From Sanyastnella coralliicola (GTDB lineage Bacteria > Bacteroidota > Bacteroidia > Flavobacteriales_D > Sanyastnellaceae), in assembly GCF_030845195.1 (NCBI RefSeq), contig NZ_CP132543.1, forward strand, positions 451,501 through 515,500: a DNA stretch of 64,000 bases, read 5' to 3'. The notes beneath the pieces were generated by a model, which did not search any database, was not told the DNA's origin, and worked only from the letters and a program-made list of their open reading frames with translations. Below, one piece after another: positions 17,011 through 26,588 of this stretch. The translations under genes and the position numbers were made by a program. Position 1 is the first letter of the stretch; the number at the start of each line of letters is the position of its first letter.

Positions 17011-19230
17011 TTAGGCACTCACCCATCGTTCGAGCACTTCAATCAGCTTTTCTTTGATTACCGGCTTACTGATGTAATCATTCATCCCAGCCTCCTTGTA
17101 TTTGATGCGATCAGAGTGTACCGTATTTGCAGTCATCGCGATGATCGGAAGATCGATCCCTTTTGATCGCAGAGCGACAGTTGCTTCGAGACCGTCCATA
17201 TTGGGCATCATGTGATCCATAAAGATGAGGTCGTATTCTCCTTTCTCCATTTTATCAATGCATTCCAAGCCATCTTCAGCAATGTCAAGGGTGCATCCAA
17301 GGCTGGCGAAGAGTTGAATGGCCACTTGTTGATTGATAATGTTGTCTTCAGCAAGTAGCACGCGTAACCCTTTGAAGGCTTCTGGATTGAAGACCATGAG
17401 CTCATAGCTCTCGTTTTCATCCGTCGTCTCACCGGCTTGATGAGTCAGCGCTTGGAATACATCTACCGAGTTGAATGGTTTTCGGAGCGATGAGACGTTA
17501 CAATTGTCTTTCAAGCTGGCCGAAGTCTGCAAGTTGGTGTGGATCACGATCTGTTTGATCGAACATGGCAACTCCACTGCCGTATGGAAATGTCCGTCGG
17601 TAATGATGAAGTCAAAGGGGCCATTTTCTAATACAGAAGTGACCTCGGCGCTTGACTCACATGAACAGACATCCACATTCCAACGAAGCAGTAGGTCTCG
17701 CAAGTAACGTGTGGTTACGTTGCTCTTCACAGCGAGAATACAGCGTTGCCCTTTAAGGTCGTGCTGGACAATAAACGGTGCTTCGTTTTCTGTTTGTCTC
17801 AGCTTCACCGTGAAGGTGAATACACTCCCTGGAGACTTGTTGTCTTTGTTCCACGGGTTCGGACTCTGGGCATGTATTTCACCTCCCATCAGTTCAACGA
17901 ACATCTTGCTAATGGTTGTTCCTAGTCCAGTTCCTCCGTAGGTTCTTGAGGTCGATCCATCTTCTTGAGTGAAGCTATCGAAGATGGAACCAATCTTTTC
18001 TGGAGCGATCCCAATACCGGAGTCTTTTACTCGAAATTGAAGTGTGCTTTCACCATTGGTCAAGCACATGAGTTGTTCAATGTGAATCTTGACATACCCT
18101 GTCTCACAGAATTTCAAGGCATTCCCGATGAGGTTGGTGATGATTTGCTTCAACTTTTGGCGATCGCCGATGTATTCTCCTCGAACTTCGTCAGTAGCGT
18201 CTACGACCATTTGAAGTCCTTTTTCGTTGATCATGTGACTAAAGGCGGCGACCGTCTCGTCGATCATGTCGTTCAATGAGAACACAGTTTCATTGAGCTC
18301 AGACTTATTGGCCTCAGCTTTACTGAAGTCGAGAACATCGTTGACGATGTTCATGAGCGATTGACTTGAGGTGTGCACGATTTCAGATAACTCGCGTTGG
18401 TTGCTGTTGAGCTGACTTTCGCGAAGCAGATCTGAAGCCACAATGATTCCATTCAAAGGCGTGCGGATCTCGTGACTCATGTTCGCGAGGAACATAGACT
18501 TTGCCTTGGTAGCAGCGTTTGCTTTGTCGAGCGCTATGTCAAGCTTGTCATTGAATGCAATCAACTTCTTTCGCTCCTGTTTGAGGTCGCTCACGAACTG
18601 GTCAGACTCTGTGACGAAGAAGTAGAGCATGGCTGTGATGAAAACAAAGAGGAGTGAGTTATTGATGTATCTGAACAGAATATGAATATCATCGGCAATG
18701 GCCACCCATGGCTCTGAATTGTTCAGTGCAATTTCGGCAAGAATCCATGCGACTATGGCAATCGATGAATAAGCCCATTTCATCCGGTGTGAAGACTTCG
18801 AGAAGAAGATCAAGGGCATTCCAACCAATACATAGAAATAGTAATGGAACTGTCCTTCACGACCAAAACACATCGCCAAAGAAAGGACAATGAAATTGGC
18901 GAGGATGATATAAACTCTTCGAGCTGTGAGGTGTTTCCCCATCGCATTGATGATTACAGGAATCCACATCAGGATTACGACAGCACCTACGATAAGAGCT
19001 GAGAGGGAAGGTCCTTCAATGTTTAATAAAATGGCTACCACACCAATACACGAAACAGAAGTGGTAATAGCGAGACTATTGGTAATACGTGTTTTGTTCT
19101 TGGTATCTCGGTCAGCAGTGAGTTTGCAGCCGAGTCCGGTAATTCCGCGCATGAATGCGTACACCGATTTTATCAGATTCAGAAGAAGTTGCATAGCTCG
19201 TTTTCCGCCAGTTGTGAGTGGAGGGCTCAT
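17011..19230 (-). CDS. Hybrid sensor histidine kinase with receiver domains
   Basis: About 739 residues from ATG 19230 (alternatives 19263 and 19194). There are six hydrophobic segments in the first 210 residues and no periplasmic domain, so sensing is probably intramembrane. A coiled linker leads to HisKA (MSHEIRTPLNG, His near 253) and HATPase (GNALKF, DSGIGIAPEKI, YGGTGLGTTI). A degenerate receiver-like segment lies at about 490-600. A full receiver follows (LLAEDN, phospho-Asp in LIFMDHMMPN, AMTAN, SKP). The layout resembles BarA/TorS-type phosphorelays. It is monocistronic and convergent with the barrel gene. Confidence 0.9.
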   Translation of the reverse strand: MSPPLTTGGKRAMQLLLNLIKSVYAFMRGITGLGCKLTADRDTKNKTRITNSLAITTSVSCIGVVAILLNIEGPSLSALIVGAVVILMWIPVIINAMGKHLTARRVYIILANFIVLSLAMCFGREGQFHYYFYVLVGMPLIFFSKSSHRMKWAYSSIAIVAWILAEIALNNSEPWVAIADDIHILFRYINNSLLFVFITAMLYFFVTESDQFVSDLKQERKKLIAFNDKLDIALDKANAATKAKSMFLANMSHEIRTPLNGIIVASDLLRESQLNSNQRELSEIVHTSSQSLMNIVNDVLDFSKAEANKSELNETVFSLNDMIDETVAAFSHMINEKGLQMVVDATDEVRGEYIGDRQKLKQIITNLIGNALKFCETGYVKIHIEQLMCLTNGESTLQFRVKDSGIGIAPEKIGSIFDSFTQEDGSTSRTYGGTGLGTTISKMFVELMGGEIHAQSPNPWNKDNKSPGSVFTFTVKLRQTENEAPFIVQHDLKGQRCILAVKSNVTTRYLRDLLLRWNVDVCSCESSAEVTSVLENGPFDFIITDGHFHTAVELPCSIKQIVIHTNLQTSASLKDNCNVSSLRKPFNSVDVFQALTHQAGETTDENESYELMVFNPEAFKGLRVLLAEDNIINQQVAIQLFASLGCTLDIAEDGLECIDKMEKGEYDLIFMDHMMPNMDGLEATVALRSKGIDLPIIAMTANTVHSDRIKYKEAGMNDYISKPVIKEKLIEVLERWVSA

Positions 19231-19356
19231 TGGCGGATAGGCTAAAATCGCCAACAAGTTCAAAATCTGCGTAAGAACGAATTGTCGAAACTATGTAGGC
19301 CTTTTCTGACATTGACGAACTGATACTTTGGCGTAATTTTATTCCAAAATTCCCCC

Positions 19357-19823
19357 ATGAGCGCAGCCGTAGAAATCGTACCCTACCGTCCTGAATTCCG
19401 AGAAGCCTTCGGGAACTTGAATTTTGAATGGCTAGAGAAGTTTTTCTACATCGAAGACTACGATCGTGAAGTCCTCACCAATCCCGAAAAATACATCCTC
19501 GACCCCGGTGGCTATATCTTTATGGCCCTCGTCGATGGTCACCCAGCCGGCACCGTAGCCCTCATCAAACGCGATGAAGGAGACTTCGAACTATCAAAGA
19601 TGGGCGTCAACGAAAAGTACCAAGGCAAACGCATCGGACAAAAGCTCATGTACCACAGCATCGCCTTCGCTGGAGAACAAAATTGGCACCGAGTCTTCCT
19701 TGATTCGAATCGAAAATTAACTCCGGCCATCACCCTTTATCACAAGGTCGGTTTCAAGGAAATTGAGATTGAGGGGGGATCGCCTTATGAAAGGTGTAAT
19801 ATTCGGATGGAAATCCTCATCTA

Positions 19824-19824
<1 letters not shown>
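19357..19824 (+). CDS. GNAT-family N-acetyltransferase
   Basis: A 155-residue single GNAT domain. The acetyl-CoA loop motif is VNEKYQGKRIGQKLM (near 88-102), followed by the LYHKVGF block near 128-134. It transfers acetyl from acetyl-CoA to an unidentified small molecule or protein amine. It is divergent from the hybrid kinase and followed immediately by a composite repeat. Confidence 0.88.
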
Positions 19825-20058
<234 letters not shown>

Positions 20059-20063
<5 letters not shown>

Positions 20064-20877
20064 GAGTGTGGTTCTCCTCAACAAGCCTCTTCGCTCCAAA
20101 ATAATACACCACTGACGCCGCCATCATAAACACATGGCTGATATCGACATGGTTGAACCATTTGCTGATTCCGATTTGGAAGACGAAGAAGAAGGCGCCT
20201 GTGGCGCTGATGAGAACTGCTTGTAGGATGCGTTTGCTTCCTAGACTGCGTTCCTTGTAGTAGACAAACCCCGCGAAGCCGGCGACTACGATCGCCATTC
20301 CGTAAGCCGCGTGAATCAGGACGAACTGGAAATTCAAAGTGACAAGCGAGAGGACCAAGAAGGTCAATAGCTCGATGATGTTCAACTTTGAAAAGAAGGC
20401 CCCAATCTTGACGTCGATAAGTTTTCTGGAGTATTGAATGATGGCACGTTCCAAGAGAGCAACAGACAACATGCTGGTGATCCACCCAGGCACTTTCATG
20501 TAGAACGGGACGTAATGAAGCAATGCATGTCCGACAACCCCTCCGAGGAAGGTGGCCACCGCCATCGTCAGGAAGTAATAGGTGAACAGGGTATGCACAT
20601 TCCCACGATTGGGAATCGACTTTAGTTTGAAATAGGCCATCAGATTAATCACAGCCACCAAGACATCGGTCAACGCTGTAACAGGCTCATGAATCAAAAG
20701 CCCAAAGAATTCAATTGAAGGTTGCGGTTCGATCAGCTCTCTCGTTGTTAATGCAAGATAGGTATTATGGTTTGTGGTTCGTGGTTCGTGGTTCGTTGTT
20801 TGTGGACTGTGGACCGTGGACTGTGGACGGGGGTTCGTTGTGTCTTTGGCAATCTGAACGTCAGCGTCCCATTTCAT
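20059..20877 (-). CDS. Polytopic membrane protein of unknown function
   Basis: About seven hydrophobic segments (for example VTALTDVLVAVINLMAYF, FLGGVVGHALLHYVPF, LLTFLVLSLVTLNFQFVLIH, MAIVVAGFAGFVYY, VSVVYYFGAKRL-type end). The N-terminus is uncertain. The only in-frame ATG is at 20877, but residues 14-40 are translated heptamer repeat (RPQSTVHSPQTTNHEPRTTN). A TTG at 20697 would give a start just before the first membrane helix. The stop codon also lies at the edge of a repeat block. Conserved His residues in membrane segments suggest a possible metal or haem site. No family is assigned. Confidence 0.75.
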
Positions 20878-21203
20878 TATTCACGATTCATTAATAATTA
20901 TTTATTCTTGAATGGTTAACCCTAGACGGTTGACGGTTGACGGTGGACGGTGGACGGTGGACGGTGGACGGTGGACGGTTGACGGTGGATGGTTGACGGT
21001 GGACGGTTGACGGTGGACGGAAGTAACTCGTTTTCGATTATCATTTATAAGTCATCGATTAATTCCACGAACCACGAAATTTGCTCTTAATTGGTTGACA
21101 GTAGACGGTTGACGGAAGAACATAGTTTTCGATTATCATTTATAAGTTATCGATTAATCCCACGAACTACGAACTACGAACTACGAACCACGCACTACCT
21201 GTT
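20766..21203. repeat. Large composite heptamer repeat block
   Basis: It contains GTTCGTG heptamers (20770-20800), GTGGACT/C heptamers (20802-20829), a truncated hairpin module (near 20840-20864), the AT-rich module (20873-20906), a long GTGGACG/GTTGACG array (20927-21020), a shorter one (21096-21116) and ACGAACT arrays (21160-21196). Two copies of a CGATTATCATTTATAAGT-type segment (21033 and 21129 regions) show a nested duplication. I see no gene between 20878 and 21241. Confidence 0.85.
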
Positions 21204-21241
21204 GGCTTTTCCCCTATATTTCTAACCCCAAAACCTATTTC

Positions 21242-24200
21242 ATGAGCTATCGCTGTATTCTCTTGACATTGTTGTGTCTAGCTGTTTCTACTGTTTCCTT
21301 TTCTCAAGAAGATCGTTCTAAGGATGCGTTTCCGACGATCAATGAAGGACTTGATTTCCGTTGTATTGGTCCGTTCCGTGGGGGGCGTTCTGCTGCGGTG
21401 ACTGGTGTGGAGGGGGAGCCGATGCTCTTTTACATGGGGACGACCGGTGGTGGAGTTTGGAAAACCACCAATGGAGGGACGACTTGGGACAATATTTCCG
21501 ATGGATATTTTGGTGGATCGATTGGAGCAGTGGCGGTTTCGCCTTCGCATCCGAATGTGATTTATGTGGGTGGTGGCGAAGTTACTGTTCGCGGAAACGT
21601 CTCACCTGGAACGGGGATGTACCGTTCCAATGATGGTGGAAGAACATGGAAGAGCATTGGACTGCCGAATTCACGACATATCCCTCGAGTGCGTATTCAT
21701 CCGACTGATCCGAACATCGTTTACGCTGCGGTGCTTGGAGATCTATTTAAAGATTCAGAAGAACGAGGAGTTTACAAGTCGATTGATGGAGGGGATACAT
21801 GGACGAAGATCCTTTACGCCAATGAGCGTGCGGGGGCGGTAGACTTGATTCTTGATCCGGTAGATCCGGATATCCTCTATGCAAGTACGTGGAATGTACG
21901 TCGTACTCCTTATGATTTCTCTTCTGGTGGTGAAGGTTCTGCCCTATGGAAATCTACGGATGGAGGTAAGAACTGGGAATCTTTGATGGAGAACGAAGGC
22001 ATGCCTGAAGGTACCGTTGGGATTATTGGAGTGACCGTTTCCCCTGTGGACCCAGATAGAGTATGGGCGATCATAGAAAATGACAATGGTGGTGTGTTCC
22101 GTTCAGAAGACGGCGGAAAAGAATGGACGAAAGTCAACAGTGATCGCAGTTTGCGTCAGCGTGCGTGGTATTATTCGCGTATTTATGCTGACACCAAAGA
22201 CGTGAATAAGGTGTACGTTATGAATGTAGCGTATCATGTTTCCACCGATGGTGGGAATAGTTTTAAGTCGGCTTACGCACCCCACGGAGATCACCATGAT
22301 TTATGGATCGCTCCGGAAGATCCAAGTCGACTCATCATTGCAGACGATGGTGGAGCGCAGGTAAGTTATGATGCGGGTGCTACCTGGTCGACCTACCAGA
22401 ATCAGCCAACAGCGCAGTTTTATCGCGTGACAACTGATGATCATTTCCCTTATCGTATTTACGGTGCGCAGCAGGATAATTCAACGATTCGCATTGATTC
22501 CCGTTCTGGACGAGGATTCATTTCTGATCGGAATTGGGAGTCGACTGCAGGAGGGGAGAGTGCTCACTTGGCGCCCGATCCTAATGATAATGACATTGTG
22601 TATGGAGGAAGCTATGGCGGTTTCTTAACGCGCTATAACCACCATACTGATATGAACCGCGCCATCAATGTTTGGCCCGATAACCCAATCGGTTATGGTG
22701 CGGAGGGTATGAAGTACCGTTTTCAATGGAACTTCCCGATCTTCTTTTCGCCGCACGATGCGAGCAAGTTGTATACCTGTTCTCAATTCTTACATGTCTC
22801 AAGAGATGGAGGTGGAAGCTGGGAGATTATTTCACCAGACTTAAGTCGGAACGATTCCATCAAGCTCATCTCTTCAGGTGGACCGATTACAAAAGACAAT
22901 ACCGGGGTGGAGTATTACGCTACCATCTTTGCAGCGGGTGAATCGCCATACCAGAAAGACCTGCTTTGGTGTGGTTCCGACGACGGTTTGATTCACGTTT
23001 CGCAAGACGGTGGTGCCAACTGGAAAAACGTGACACCAAAGAAGCTTCCAGAGTGGACGATGATCAATAGCATTGAGTTTGATCCATTCAATAAAGGAGG
23101 ACTATTCGTTGCGGCTACCCGTTACAAGATGGGTGATTATGCGCCATACCTCTACCATACCACAGACTATGGTCAAACGTGGAAGTTGATCACGGAAGGC
23201 ATTGCTGATGAGCACTTCACACGCGTGATCAGAGCCGATGCGAATGCTAAAGGGCTGTTGTATTGCGGAACAGAATTCGGACTGTACATCAGCACGAACA
23301 ACGGCGCCTCGTGGCAACCGATGCAGTTGAATCTTCCGGAGGTTCCAATCACTGACCTGGCCTTGAAAGACAATGATTTGATCGTCGCAACCCAAGGGCG
23401 AAGCTTCTGGATTCTAGATGATTTGAATGTCATTTGGGATGAAATGGGCAACGCGACTTCAGCAGCTCAACCAAGGCTGTTCAACATTCATCCAACCGTT
23501 GGTTTCGGACGAAACGGAAAGACCTCAAACACGCGCGGGACGAATAATCCCGGTGGGGTACCTGTGTTCTTTTTCCTTCCAGATGACAAAGCAGAAGTAT
23601 CTGTATCATTCACCAATAGTCAAGGAGATACCATCCGAACGTTCAGCACCAACGCTACGGATAAGGCCAACATGTTGAAAGTGGAAAAAGGCCTCAATCG
23701 CTTTGATTGGGATACACGCTATGAAAGGGCCGATGATTTCGACGGCATGCTCATGTGGTGGGGAACCCTCGACGGACCAAAAGCACCTCCAGGTAGCTAT
23801 GCGGTTCATGTCTCTGTGAACGAACAGAAGATGGTGACCGATTTCGAGATCCTCCCAGACCCACGTATGGAAGGAACCGTAGCTGACCGCCAAGCACAGT
23901 TTGAGTTCCTTCTGGAGATCAGAAACAAGCTCGACGAAACCCACGATGCTATCCGCCACATGCGCACCCTCCAAGGTCAAATCAAAGCCTTGAACGGACG
24001 ACTAGACAGCGACCAAAACACCGCACTCATCGACGAAGGAAAGCGTCTTGATTCCGTAATGACGAGTATCATCAGCGTCTTGTACCAAACCAAGTTGAAG
24101 AGTAACCAAGACATGCTGAACTACCCAATCAGGCTCAACAACAAGCTAGCGCACGTTGCATCCCTCGCGAGCATGGGAATCTACGCTCCAACAGCCCAAA

Positions 24201-24340
24201 TGATCGGCGTAAAAGAAGACATCACCGCTCAAATTAATGAGCAGTTGGAGAAGTGGTACGCGCTTCGTGATGAATCACTAAAAGCTTACAACGCGATGAT
24301 TCGTGAGCAGGAGGTGGATGTGATTGGAGTCAAGGAGTAA
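21242..24340 (+). CDS. Secreted VPS10/sortilin-type BNR beta-propeller protein
   Basis: A 1032-residue protein with signal peptide MSYRCILLTLLCLAVSTVSFS. Residues 35-720 hold many Asp-box/BNR units (GGVWKTTNGGTTWDNI, MYRSNDGGRTWKSIG, VYKSIDGGDTWTKI, LWKSTDGGKNWES), forming one or two large propellers. Residues 740-1030 are a helical/beta C-terminal region usual in this family of about 1000 residues (WDTRYERADDFDGM). The family is annotated as glycosyl hydrolase in many Bacteroidota, but no catalytic residues are established. There is no T9SS domain, so it is periplasmic or secreted by another route. It is monocistronic. Confidence 0.85.
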   Translation: MSYRCILLTLLCLAVSTVSFSQEDRSKDAFPTINEGLDFRCIGPFRGGRSAAVTGVEGEPMLFYMGTTGGGVWKTTNGGTTWDNISDGYFGGSIGAVAVSPSHPNVIYVGGGEVTVRGNVSPGTGMYRSNDGGRTWKSIGLPNSRHIPRVRIHPTDPNIVYAAVLGDLFKDSEERGVYKSIDGGDTWTKILYANERAGAVDLILDPVDPDILYASTWNVRRTPYDFSSGGEGSALWKSTDGGKNWESLMENEGMPEGTVGIIGVTVSPVDPDRVWAIIENDNGGVFRSEDGGKEWTKVNSDRSLRQRAWYYSRIYADTKDVNKVYVMNVAYHVSTDGGNSFKSAYAPHGDHHDLWIAPEDPSRLIIADDGGAQVSYDAGATWSTYQNQPTAQFYRVTTDDHFPYRIYGAQQDNSTIRIDSRSGRGFISDRNWESTAGGESAHLAPDPNDNDIVYGGSYGGFLTRYNHHTDMNRAINVWPDNPIGYGAEGMKYRFQWNFPIFFSPHDASKLYTCSQFLHVSRDGGGSWEIISPDLSRNDSIKLISSGGPITKDNTGVEYYATIFAAGESPYQKDLLWCGSDDGLIHVSQDGGANWKNVTPKKLPEWTMINSIEFDPFNKGGLFVAATRYKMGDYAPYLYHTTDYGQTWKLITEGIADEHFTRVIRADANAKGLLYCGTEFGLYISTNNGASWQPMQLNLPEVPITDLALKDNDLIVATQGRSFWILDDLNVIWDEMGNATSAAQPRLFNIHPTVGFGRNGKTSNTRGTNNPGGVPVFFFLPDDKAEVSVSFTNSQGDTIRTFSTNATDKANMLKVEKGLNRFDWDTRYERADDFDGMLMWWGTLDGPKAPPGSYAVHVSVNEQKMVTDFEILPDPRMEGTVADRQAQFEFLLEIRNKLDETHDAIRHMRTLQGQIKALNGRLDSDQNTALIDEGKRLDSVMTSIISVLYQTKLKSNQDMLNYPIRLNNKLAHVASLASMGIYAPTAQMIGVKEDITAQINEQLEKWYALRDESLKAYNAMIREQEVDVIGVKE

Positions 24341-24412
24341 ATGTGGACCGTGGACTGTGGACGGTGGACCGGATAGAATAATAAATAATGAATCGTGATT
24401 AATGAATTATGA
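24341..24412. repeat. GTGGACC heptamers plus AT-rich module
   Basis: Heptamers begin at the very stop codon of the BNR gene (24341-24371) and are followed by the AT-rich module (24377-24411). This is the common pattern of a repeat block directly after a gene. Confidence 0.8.
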
Positions 24413-24456
24413 ATTTGTCTTTCAGAGTGATTCATAATTCTATTCACCATTGACAG

Positions 24457-24562
24457 CCTAATCATGCTTACCGCGTAAGCGGCCTAACCATGCTATCCGC
24501 CTGAGGCGAACTAATCATGCTTACCGCGATAGCGGCCTAACCATGCTACCACCAAAGGCGGA
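24457..24562. repeat. Four tandem 25-28 bp units each containing a short palindrome
   Basis: The units start at 24457, 24483, 24511 and 24536 with a CCTAAYCATGCT-like head. Each then carries an inverted repeat: CCGC/GCGG, CGCC/GGCG, CCGC/GCGG and CC-CC/GG-GG types. Stem bases differ between units while pairing is largely kept. Two further CCTAAC heads follow (24563, 24593). This family is distinct from the heptamers. Confidence 0.75.
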
Positions 24563-24639
24563 CCTAACTCCCAAATTCAGTGAATACCCTGACCTAACTT
24601 TTCTCCCTAACTCTTAGCTTTGACCCAAACATTAATCTT

Positions 24640-25188
24640 ATGCGTAAACTCTCATTTTCATTCTTCCTCTCCCTCTTCCTCTTCCTCTCTGCCGATTCTT
24701 TCGCTCAGAAGGAATGGGAAATCGCTCGAGGATATCAAGTGCGTTTCACGACCCAAGGGGTGGAGGGTACCTTCACAGAATTGGATGGTGACATTGTGTT
24801 TTCGCCAGCTCAATTGGATGCATCGAAGTTTGACATGATCCTGTACTCACGAAGCATCGATACGGGAATGTCGAAAAGAGATGATCAAGCGCGTGGCAAG
24901 AAGTGGTTGAACTCAGCTTACTTCCCAGAAATCACTTTCGTTTCAGATTCGATTGTCCAAACGGAAACAGGGTTTGAGGTGTATGGCAAAGTGAGCTTGT
25001 GCGGAGTTGAGCGACCGGCAACCATCCCTTTTACCTTCAAAGAAAACGAGAAGGGTGCTGAATTCTCAGGCTATTTCTCGGTGAACCGAAAAGACTTCGG
25101 CATAGTAGGTACAACTCTTGGAGCGATGGTTTCAGTGGGTGAGGTTGTGCGGGTTGATTTGTGGGTGCCTGTGGTGGGGAAGGAATAA
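24640..25188 (+). CDS. YceI-family exported protein
   Basis: A 182-residue protein with signal peptide MRKLSFSFFLSLFLFLSADSFAQ and a lipocalin-like YceI domain (VRFTTQGVEGTFTELDGDIVF, FPEITFVSDSI, GKVSLCGVERPATIPF, FSVNRKDFGI). Family members bind isoprenoid or other lipids in the periplasm. It is full length for the family. It is followed by a heptamer block and then by the co-oriented Omp85-like gene. Confidence 0.9.
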   Translation: MRKLSFSFFLSLFLFLSADSFAQKEWEIARGYQVRFTTQGVEGTFTELDGDIVFSPAQLDASKFDMILYSRSIDTGMSKRDDQARGKKWLNSAYFPEITFVSDSIVQTETGFEVYGKVSLCGVERPATIPFTFKENEKGAEFSGYFSVNRKDFGIVGTTLGAMVSVGEVVRVDLWVPVVGKE

Positions 25189-25221
25189 TCGTGGACTGTG
25201 GACCGTGGACCGTGGACTGAA
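25189..25221. repeat. GTGGACC/T heptamer array
   Basis: Four heptamers begin at the YceI stop codon. Confidence 0.8.
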
Positions 25222-25332
25222 TATGGGGGGATCGTAAATGATAGTGCCGTACATTTTTCATTAGCACACAATCCCAATCATTTCCCTTCCTTTGCAAAGA
25301 CACCAGATAATCTCCACTCCATAGACACATAA

Positions 25333-26496
25333 ATGCCTCGATCCCTCTCATTCTCATTTTCCCTCTCATTCTTATTCTTCCTCTTTTCCTTCCTCTTCCT
25401 CTCCACGGTTTCTTTCGGCCAGGAAGAAAAGGGCATCATTCGTTTATGGAATCGAGTGTTTAATGATACGACGCATACGGCGAAACCGAAGTTTATTGCC
25501 TACCCGGTGGTGGCTTTCACGCCGGAGACGAGTTGGGAGTTTGGGGCGAGTGCGTTGTACGTGTACAATCCGAAGAGGAATCTGGAGAACCGATTGAGTG
25601 AGATTTCGATTTTCAGCTTTGTGACCCTAAAGAACCAGTACGGACTGTACTTGGATCATGCGATTTACACAGATCAAAACGATTACTTTCTGCTTGGGAA
25701 ATTCAGGGTCAGCCAGTTTCCTTTGCTGTATCACGGTGTCGGCATCGATACACCGGAAGACCCGATTGCTCGGATAGATGGATTCTCGATTACCTTGAGA
25801 GAACGGGTGTTGAGAAAGATCAAAGAGAACTTCTACGCCGGAGTGGAGCTGGACTTAAATCACTTTTCTTCGGCTGAGGTTTTTGAACCCTCCTTGGATT
25901 TCATAGACCCGACTGGGCTTTCCGGATTCACCAACTTCGGAATAGGTCTCGGCCTGGTTTATGACGAGCGTTACAATGTCCTCAACCCGCGTGAAGGCCT
26001 CTTTGCGGAAGGTGGATTTCTGCACTACAGCCAAGATCTGGTAAGCGATTACAACTTCACGAACTACTTCTTGGATGTCCGCTACTACCACCCAACATTC
26101 AAAAACCAAGTCCTCGCTGGACAATTACTCATCAACGCAGCAGACGCAACTAGCGGCAGCGATGTTCCATTTAATCAACTCTCATTAATGGGAGGAGAAA
26201 ACCTCATGCGCGGCTATTACCTCGGAAGGTACCGAGACCGTATTCTCGTCGCCTCTCAATTAGAATATCGCTTCTTACCCTTCCCCTTCAGCCGACGCTT
26301 CGGCGGAACGATCTTTGGAGGGGTAGGAGCTATCAGTCCGAACGTTGACAACCTCAACCTCGATCAAGTCCGCGCATCCGGTGGCCTCGGCCTCCGTTTC
26401 CTCCTCTTCCCAGGCAAGGATATTTACACCCGCTTTGATGTGGCTGCGACGAATGAGGGGCTGGGGTATTACTTGTTTATTGGGGAGGCGTTTTGA
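25333..26496 (+). CDS. Omp85/BamA-type outer-membrane beta-barrel (surface antigen family)
   Basis: A 387-residue protein with signal peptide ending in STVSFGQ. The mature protein is almost entirely barrel (Bac_surface_Ag): VYDERYNVLNPREGLFAEGGF near 215-235, MGGENLMRGYYLGRYRD near 285-301 (the VRGY-like lid-lock motif), then alternating strands to the C-terminal aromatic YYLFIGEAF. No POTRA domains fit in the short N-terminus, so it is a barrel-only Omp85 of unknown substrate. Its last 38 codons recur as a fragment at 29157-29273. Confidence 0.87.
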   Translation: MPRSLSFSFSLSFLFFLFSFLFLSTVSFGQEEKGIIRLWNRVFNDTTHTAKPKFIAYPVVAFTPETSWEFGASALYVYNPKRNLENRLSEISIFSFVTLKNQYGLYLDHAIYTDQNDYFLLGKFRVSQFPLLYHGVGIDTPEDPIARIDGFSITLRERVLRKIKENFYAGVELDLNHFSSAEVFEPSLDFIDPTGLSGFTNFGIGLGLVYDERYNVLNPREGLFAEGGFLHYSQDLVSDYNFTNYFLDVRYYHPTFKNQVLAGQLLINAADATSGSDVPFNQLSLMGGENLMRGYYLGRYRDRILVASQLEYRFLPFPFSRRFGGTIFGGVGAISPNVDNLNLDQVRASGGLGLRFLLFPGKDIYTRFDVAATNEGLGYYLFIGEAF

Positions 26497-26588
26497 GGTA
26501 GTGCCTTGAGTCTTGGTTGTGAGTATATGTATTGAATGGTTCTGACCTAAAAGCGCTTACGGAAAGGGTGCTATTTGCTAGCGTTAGG

